This document shows positions 23,771 through 32,800 of a DNA stretch of 64,000 nucleotides, piece by piece. Within the stretch, counting starts at the first letter, position 1. Every line of letters begins with the position of its first letter. Below the pieces are notes generated by a model. That model worked only from the letters and a program-made list of their open reading frames with translations, did not search any database and was not told the DNA's origin. Source of the stretch: Notospermus geniculatus (lineage: Eukaryota > Nemertea > Pilidiophora > Heteronemertea > Lineidae); NCBI GenBank assembly GCA_002633025.1, contig NMRB01000589.1:101754-165753 (forward strand), read 5' to 3'. The position numbers and the translations under genes were made by a program.

Positions 23771-23892
23771 ATGGGGAAGAAAGGGAAGAAGGGAGGAGGA
23801 AAGAAGAAGGGCAAGGGAAAGGGAAAGAAAGGAAAGAAGGGAGGAAAGAAGGAGCCTCAGATGACTTTTAAAGAAGCTCTTCTGGCCTATCA
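23771..23892 (+). CDS. CCDC83: CCDC83-like exon 1 (start codon)
   Basis: The ATG opens a run of Lys and Gly residues followed by EPQMTFKEALLAYQ. The exon ends TATCA before a GTGAGTTT donor, leaving two bases of a Gln codon. The sequence before it (from 23661) lies just after a TTAA-flanked MITE, so the promoter must be short or lie within repeats. The basic run reads GGGAAGAAAGG-type purine repeats on the plus strand. Confidence 0.82.
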
Positions 23893-26800
23893 GTGAGTTT
23901 AGATTTGTCAAAAGTACCGGTACTGATTCTTCTTTTTCGTAATTGTAAAGAAATGAAGAGCCATACTCAGATTTGAACAGGGGACCTTCTGCTTCGTAGT
24001 TCTGCAACAGTTCAGGGTTTCCGCCAGAGGGGAGGTAGGGGGGCAGGAGGCCCCCTTTCATGATCTAAAAGGGGGCTTGCCTCCTTATTATTGCAGAGCA
24101 GTGTCTTTAAATTGCCGTTATTTTCATATAAGAGATACAACAGTCGAACAAAGATCTGTACATTTCTGATTTCTCAAACATGTTACACCAGATTGACATT
24201 GAAAACATGCAACACTCAGAGATGTAACATCAGATTAACATTGAAAACATGCAACACTCAGAGATGTTGCACCAGAATTAACATTGAAAACATGCAACAT
24301 TCTGAGATATTACACCAGAATTAACATTGTGCCCCCTAAGTATTTTTTTCTGGTAGAAACCCTGAGGGGCTGGGCCGAAATCCCATGTTGATGATCAGAG
24401 GCACTTTGCTTGGTGATCGATCTCTTCCCACCATGGTGAATTACTTTACTGTGCATCCTTAGTTATATAGTGTTTTTCATATCGTTCTGGCCAGAGGTAC
24501 TTAGTTGAACTCAGGAATGTGACCAGATCACATTTACCAAAAGATAGTGTGTGTTGCACAACACTAGGGCCGTATTTTAGAACGTTCCTTAACATTAAAG
24601 CTGACGTGAACGAACAAAAAGCCCCCCGCGACGAGCAAGAGAATTGCAAACGCCCTGTTAACACCTCTAACGAAGGCTCAAAACATGATATACCCCACGA
24701 CGCCAGGAGGGCGCCACCTTATTTGACTTAGAGCTTTCGAGGTGTCAACATCCTCTGAGCTCCTGCTGAACACTTTTTTGAAAGAAAAAAATTTAGAACC
24801 AGCTGGGAATCGAACCCGCGCCTTGTTATCTCTGTTCCACCGTCTTCCCCATTCGGCCACCGAACTTGTTGGAAGACGTCTCATGTTTTCTCTTATTCAT
24901 AGTATTATCACGTATGTCGAAGGCCTACGTCTATGACAAACACAAAAATGTTGTTCCTGACAGTTGGCTCGTTGGCCGAGTGGATAGAGTGGTGGATTAC
25001 AAATCAGAAGGTCGACGGTTCGAATCCCGCTAAATGACTACATTTTTTTCTTTGAGTAGTGTAAGAGGTATCCGGAGATGTTGACAGCTCTGTTGCCTGA
25101 AGGCAAATAAGGTGGCGCCCTCCTGGTGTCCTGAGGTCTATCATGTTCTCAGCCTTAGTTTGAGGTGTTTGCAGGGCGTTTGCAATTCTCTTGCTCGTCG
25201 TATGGGGGCTTTTTGTTCGTTCACGTCAGCTTTAAGGTCCACCTTAAATCTATTGTTCTCGATGGTTTTACAATAGACTTAAGGTCGATCTTAATGTCAA
25301 GGAACGTTCTAAAATACGACCCTTGATATTATCGATAGGGTTGGTGTAATCAGTAGCTCTTTCACGGTGTCAGTTAAAGCCAGTCAGCCTGACACTGGCT
25401 GCCAAGGGTTGTGCAACATTCTCACCATATTTGTGATCACACCATTACAGTTTAGTGACAAGAGGTCAGCCAAGTATCTTTGGCCAGGTCTATCTGAAAA
25501 ACACTATTTCAATGATATGTCCTTGTGCAATCCATTCATGCCATTTCAACGTTCACTGTCTTTTTTCTCCATAGAATCAACATAAAGGAGAAACAGGTTG
25601 AGGATTACAAGTATGAGATCCGTGGTCTCGAAGAAAGGAACCGCAGGCATAAAGAAAGGGTTGGTACAATTCTGATGTTGATTTCTGATATTGCTAAAGG
25701 AAAGAAGACGAGGTCAAAGTTAAAGGAGCTGGACGTCTAAGTTGTAAACACTCACTCACTGGTTCTCTATCCACGCGATGCTTGCGGTGCTGCCACCTAT
25801 TGTCGGTGATATGTACTGACGTGAATATCGTGAGTGAGTTGCATTGGACCGGGCACCAGTCTAACGATCACGGGGCGCTACTGGTGCTGCCACCTTCACG
25901 AAGGAATAAAACTAGTTTGCTGGCCACTGTTTGTTTACAACTTGGACGTCGAGCTCCTATCAGGGCTATACACGTGGTTCTATTCCCAGCTCTGGGTCTG
26001 ACTCTGAATATTCTCTTCAATGGCCCAGGATTCTCCACTTTATCGCAGTTAACATGTAGAGCCCCTCTTCGGATCTTTGTGGTCTCCTCCTCTCATGTGG
26101 AATCAAACTGGTCACCGTCAAGTGCTGACACCTGTTGTGCTCTGGCGAAGCTAGCTCCCGCTTCGCCAGTGCACGTTCTCTCGTTCTTGTCAGGCTTTTT
26201 GTTAATAAAGTTTATTGTGTCTGCCGAGGTGTTAGGTTTGACGTAAGTTCACAAGAATCAGAAATTCATTGCCTGACCACCAATCAGAGATAAAAGCTGC
26301 CATTAGGCCTAGGCCTATGAGGAGGGTGATTTTTTGTTTGTCCCGACAGGTCGGCGCTGCAAGCAATGTGACCTAAGCAACGTCATTGACGTCATTTTAG
26401 GTGTTGACGTTGCGTCATGAAAAAGTGACCTGTACATTTTTCTAGAGGAATAATTAGACAAAACGTATGCATTTTAATCGGTATCACATTTCGTCGTTTT
26501 AAGGAAAAAAGCAATGAAATTAGAGAAATTTTTATCTACTACAAGATGATGTAAGTTTTACTGTCGGGTGACAAAAACAAACGGGTTATTTTCATGCCAG
26601 AAGTAAACAGAAATAACGTTAGAAAAAAGAAATTTCAGTCACAACGCTCTCAGCAAACGCATGTGGTGCTAGGACGGCGCCCTCCTCATTACCTGTTTCT
26701 GGCTGGCGTGATGCTGAGATTTTATTGTAGCCTGATATGATGAAGTGTATCAACTGTTGTTCATTATTTTATTCTTCCTCAAAATGAAATTTCACTTGAG

Positions 26801-29800
26801 GCTATTCATACAGAGTTCAGTAAAGTCTCAAGCTGCATTTCTAATTGAGAAAATTTCCTCGAGTCAAGAAATAATTGCTTGGAAGTATATCAGAAAACTG
26901 GAAAAGTTTGGGTTTCGATAACATCAACTGATTTGTGCCTTTGATGTACGGTATGTCCACCGTCTAAAGCCCGTGTCACACTGTCCCGAAGTTGACACCC
27001 GATGGCCATACGAATTATGGAAACTTTTGGAAATCTTACTAAAAAATGCCAGCCTGAAGAAGACTCCGGCTGGGGTCGAAAATTTGCAAGATTCTGGAAG
27101 TTGACTTTGGGGCCATCTTCACGCGAAATTCAAAATTCCATATCCGTGTGGCCATCGGGGGTCTAATTTCGGGACAGTGTGACACGGGCTTAAGGGAAGA
27201 GCATCTGTAATATCTTTGAAAATTACACCTGTCCTTTCGACACTTCCAGTAATGTCAGTGAGAGTCAGCAAATGATCAAAGTATGACTTCTGTCTTCTCC
27301 GCAAATCACGTAAAGTTCACCAAAGTCCTCAGCTGTAACACGAGAAACGTCTCACCAATATCAGAATTCATTAAACGGTGACTCCTGAAACTTGGTTTAA
27401 TTACCGATAAGTTAAAAGGGTGAGAAATCTGTCACAAGTGTTACAGGTGCAAAAACAATATTTTCCACATGAAGAGATAACTATTGGTGAACGCCTCGAG
27501 GCGTTTCCACGGCAACCATTAGTTGTCCTATGAAATCACGAGGCCAGGATCCAAGTCAACTTGGTGTTGACACAGACACCCATTGTCATTCTGCAGGGAA
27601 TATTGCTGCAGGATGTTTATGTAGGGATCGCTGCGGTATCTCAAGTTCGGTAAACCAAGATTAACCCACTTCAGTTGCGTCAGAATTTCCTATGGTTCTT
27701 CTTCTGCATTGGCGAGAACAAAATTAGGCCGACTTAAAAAAATTGGTTTTCATCCTCTTTTGTGAAAAAGTGGGGTGAGTGGGATTTTTAAAATATTTTT
27801 TATTTTTATTTTTCTCTAGTTTGTTGAGGAAGTGGGCGATGAACAGAAGACTCGTAGCTTCAAAAGGCATACACATGTTTGAGTGTGGTGCCGACGCTAT
27901 TGACCGCCAGGTAGCGTGCGCGCTAGATGATCTAGCGCGCACGCTACCTGGCGGTCAATAGCGTCGGCGTTTTCACTAAGATTTCCAACAAGATGATGCA
28001 CGATTTCATGATTTGAACGCAAAACGGGGCCTACGCACGTTATCATGGTTGCCTAAACCCCTGGAATCAATCCGAACTGAGAGTACTGAAAGACCCAAAA
28101 AAAATCCGGAAAAATGATGATATTTCTGGAAAAATTCCGGAAGGCATGAATCAGGGGTTGGCAGCTCTGTAGATCGACGATCGTTTGACGGTTGCTACTT
28201 GCATTTTAAGACGTTTTACCGAAAATAAAAATATTAAAAAATCAGGGGCGGGAGCATTTTGATGGGCGGGCGGGGATGAAAACCAACAAATTTTTTTTAG
28301 TCGGCCTTATGGCATTTGTCAGTTCCTTATCTTTTGACATGTGTTTTCTCCAGAACAATCGTCTTGAGAGTGAGCAAATCTATTACATCAGAAACCTGCT
28401 AAAACAAGCAAAGGAGTTTGAAAAACAGCTGAGTGAGGCCGAAGTGGTGAACAAGGAGGAGGTCATCGCAATCATGATGGACAAGTGGGCCACGGAGAAA
28501 CAGGAAATCAAAGATATTGAAGGTAGGGGCTAGGTCATGTAATCATGCGCCAAGGTCACCATGCACTGTAAAGGAGTTCTTAATAAAATCGCCGTGTCTA
28601 TGGTTTGGGGTGGATTGTGAGGGCGCCGTTGATATAATTAATGAAGTGAGTGTCATTTGCAAGTGTATTAGGGGCAGATATTAGGATGTATATGTCATTT
28701 CATCGATTTGCACGAATCTGGCTATTCTGGGCGCATTGATACAGAGGCCTATTTTTCGTGCGACTTCAAGTGACGGCAGAGGCAAATTTCGCGTCTTTCA
28801 CGTCTCGCGAGATTTCTCGAGACACAAACATTGGAATTTTTTTTAAACCTCTCTAACAAAAGTTTAGTGTCCTCCCTTGAGCTGTGTGCAATTTCATTAA
28901 AATTGATTATTTCCTTCGGGTAGATATTGCGTGGCGGTTCGGCCTCAAATGTACACGAAATGTACAGGCGGTGTATTACTGTACTTAGCCCTTAGGTCTC
29001 CTTTGGTTGGGTTCCTTCTTAGGGGCCTTCTCAATATTACATTGATGCCAAAAAAGACGAAGTGACTTCATCTCTTCCCTGACCCCCTCCCCCCCTCAAA
29101 AAGATGAAGTGGGCACTTGACATTGGCTTCATCCATGTAGATGGTAGGCATGGAAAGATGATAAAGAAAAACCTGTGAAGACACTAGTAAACCAATAAAG
29201 CAATATTTATTTATGGTTCTCCTGTAGAAAAAGATTGATGCCAATTTTTTCAAAAAAGATGAAGTGGGCCTTCCCAAATCGAGAACCCACTCCCCCCAGA
29301 CGAAGTCACTTTGTCTTTTTTGGCATCAAAACAATTTTGAGACGGCCCCTTACCTGTCACCAGCCCTGATGATGATGGACTGTTTCTCTCTGAATGTTTT
29401 TATTGTAGGTTTGAAGGAACAACTCAAAGAAGTTGACATCAAGATTGCAAAGTTAGAGAGTGAAGTGGCGTACTGGACGGACTACAAGGACAGGGGGTGT
29501 TATGAACACAAGAAACAGATCCAGCTTCTCAATACGGAGCTGGAGGATATGCAGAATGCATTTGAGGAGATGACTGGTGGGTGTGCTTTTAGATCGGTTC
29601 ATTGTGGAGGAATTTGATGGTAGTACAAATATATTAGTATGTATATGTGACCCTCCACAGCAAAACCAGTCGCATGACGCTCTTAGCTTGGCAGGTTAAA
29701 AGTTTAAAAAGTTAAAGTTTGGGTTTATTGTCTGATATCAACTACAGTAGAGGTTCTCATCCGACTTTACACTTTAACCCCAGTCTGTCCTGAAACCTTT

Positions 29801-32800
29801 CAGTAGAACTCAGATGAGCTGCTCATTCAGCGCTACAATCGAGCATTTCCGACCGGTACCCATTTATACACCTGGGTTGAGAGAGGCCAGTGAGGCGAAG
29901 AGACTTGCCCAAAGTCTCACGCCCAGTGGGATTCGAACCAGGTACCCTCTGTCCGCTAGTTGGAGACCCGAACCACTACACCACCGAGCTCCTCGGTTGA
30001 GACCAAATGTTTGTCAGTTTCAATATTGTCTGTTTGTTATGAAATCTGAAATAATCTATTTCTTCCATTCTCACCTGGTGTCATCTTAGTTCGTTGCGGC
30101 TCACCTTCGGAGTGACATGCAACTGCTTTTGCTGTGGAGGGTCACATTTACCACCAATCAGGCTTTGTAACAGGTAGCAACGCGTGACCCCATTTCCACC
30201 ATTCATCGATGCGGTCACACGACTCGTGAGATCGTTCACTCTAATCATGGCTCTGTTCCTTCTCTTTCAGCTCACATCAATCGCAATTTAGACAAAGCCA
30301 AGGATGATATACGGCAGAATATGGATGAGACGTTGGACAATCAGAAATTTATTGCTTCTGAGGTCAGTCAAATGTTGATGTTGTTCATTTTCCCCTTTCT
30401 CTCTCCTGTGTTTTGGTAGCTTTAAAACTCCTCCCCCGCAATGTGATGAAAATTATCCCTGATAACGTGTATTAATGATCGTCTGCTTATTTCAGAAAGC
30501 CATGTCGCATATGGACAAGAACAGTAAACAGGAGGTGCTAGATAATGATTGGCTGAAAAGAGAGGTAGGATTTGACCTGATCGCAGACCTCAGATCGGTC
30601 CTTAAGCTAGCAGCACACGTCACCACTTTCGTTGTTCATACAGGCAATTTTTGTGGTCGGCAATTTTTGTGGTAGTTGCTGGTTTACAGCAGACGTCACC
30701 ACTCAGTGGTCTCCTGTGCTGCTGATGGCCACGCATCACCGCAACTGGCAACTATGAGCAATTTTCGTAGTGAGAAATCAAACCGGTTTGATTTTTGGCA
30801 ACTTGTGGCAACTCGTGGTCACCACAGAATTTCAGTGGTGAGTGGTCGTTGCCGGCCACAGCACACTTGGCCATTTTCGTGGCGACCGCGCACGCCCCCT
30901 CTTATTTTGGAAAATTATTTGAGTCTGACCGAGCGAATCGTCAAAATTAAGGAGGCTTCTGATGTGAATGGCCTGGACGCGCCCCCTTTTTTGACAGATC
31001 GTGGATCCGCCCGACCTATTCTCTTTGTTCTTGGTAGTTCTTTGCGCCAGCTCCCAACATCACCTCATACAAACGTTTGTGGTGACATAGGGAGCAAGCG
31101 CTAAGAACCCTCACTGATTCCCTCAGGATGATTCTCCCACCTTGTGTTCCAGACTGTGATACACAAGCGAGAGTACGATGAACTGTTCTCGGCCGTGGAG
31201 GACCTTGAGAGGCGTAACCTAGAGATTATGAGTGAACTCTTTGACTGTAAGATAGATGATCTCAAGATTTCCAGGTGAGGGAACAAGAAACGTCCAACAA
31301 AAATGTCATTTTGTTGAATTTGTCTGCTCAGTGTTGATTTCTCACTGCAAGTTTCAAAATATAGGCAAATTTCCAGGCCTTGTGTTTTGAGGCGAGTGAA
31401 AAACTGCTCGCCTGAGAACAATGGAGTTTTCTATTGTTCTCAGGCGAGCAGTTTTTCACTCGCCTCAAAACACAAGGCCTGAATTTCTGCAATTTAGACT
31501 CAAGAATGGGGAACCGGAGGAACTAACGTCACGACGTGGCGCTGTGAGCAGTGCGACCGAAGTTTCTTTTTTCTAACGTTGTTTCCATTTATTTCTGGCT
31601 TGAAAAGCACCCGTTTGTTTCGGTCGCCTGGCATTAAAATTTACACCATCTTGTAGCAGATGAAAATATCTGCATTTTGCGGTGCCTTTTTAGCTCACTC
31701 GTGAGCTATAGCCATCACGCGGTGTCCGTCGTCCGTCGTCGTCGTCGTCGTCCGTTAGCAGGGCACGTTTTGTAACCGCTGGGGCTATTGATCTGAAACT
31801 TGGTACACATATACCCCTAGGTCAAATGACCTATGACACCCAATTTCGGTCCGATCTGATTCCTGGCTTGGCCACCAGGGGGGATAAACCGAAAACCTTT
31901 AAAGTGCAGTTTCGCCTTAACCGTTGATCGGATCATCACCAAATTTTTATGGTGGGTACATCTTATGAGGATACACGACATATCACCCGGGTTTTTGATT
32001 TGACCTAATTTTCAAGGTCACAGAGGTCAAAGTTCGAAATTTCATTGTCGGGTGGCACGTTTCGTGGCTATTTGTCCTGGATTGTTCAAATTGGGTGTGA
32101 TGATGTATCTAGGTACCCTGTATGTCTGTGGCGGATTTCGGTCCGATCGGACTTCAAGTACGGCCACCAGGTGGCTATCTTGGAAATTGAGCATTGGACC
32201 ATAGCTCAATAACTATTGGGGCTAGAATGTTCTGAACTTGAACAAGTATGTATCTTTGTAGCCTTCATGTGTACAGCAAATTTCAGCGTGATCGGACTTC
32301 ACAGACCGCTGCCAGGCAGCCATTTTGGAAAATGCAACTTTGACTTGTGTGACTGATAAATGTCGTTCAACTTGAAAACCCGTATGATATATCATGCATC
32401 TGCATTAGATGTACCTACAATAAAAATTTGGTGATGATCCGTCGAATAATAAGTTAGTTATTGCACTTTTTGTCCATTTCAATTCAAATGGAGCCATCTA
32501 TTGACTATTCAATGAACCACAGACACACAGAGACCAAGGTGGGGTCAGTCAGTACAGTGACCATGGTAACAGGTAGGCCTCAGCAATGACATTCAGTTCT
32601 AGCAGTGTTCACCATGTTCACTGGTTGTGTGACTGTTATTAGGCCTCTGAGGCCTGTGCTGATTGCTGTGTCAGGGGGATCTGATGATGTTGCCTTTGTT
32701 TGGACAGGTAGGACTAGCCCTAGGCTTTGGGTTTTTGACACCTTCTTGGCCTAGGCCCTAACGTTAGTAGGCCTAGGTCATCAACTCATAGGCCTAGGCC

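Larger units (their letters stand above)
24568..25322. mobile_element. fold-back element with two opposed tRNA-like units (CCDC83 intron 1)
   Basis: Long inverted arms run inward from about 24568 and 25322, sharing TATTTTAGAACGTTCCTT, AACGAACAAAAAGCCCC, GCAAGAGAATTGCAAACGCC and AGGAGGGCGCCACCTTATTT. Near the centre are two tRNA-like units facing opposite ways: minus strand about 24800-24880 and plus strand about 24963-25030. Each has a GGCCGA(A/G)TGG A box and a GGTTCGA(A/T)TCCC B box. Confidence 0.72.

Noticed and set aside
24963-25033. tRNA gene candidate
   Set aside because: The acceptor and T stems fail to pair, and the unit lies within a repeat with a mirrored partner; kept only as tRNA-like.
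25782-26246. 154-codon open frame in CCDC83 intron 2
   Set aside because: It has low-complexity, unrecognisable content, and it coincides with the LTR-like segment.
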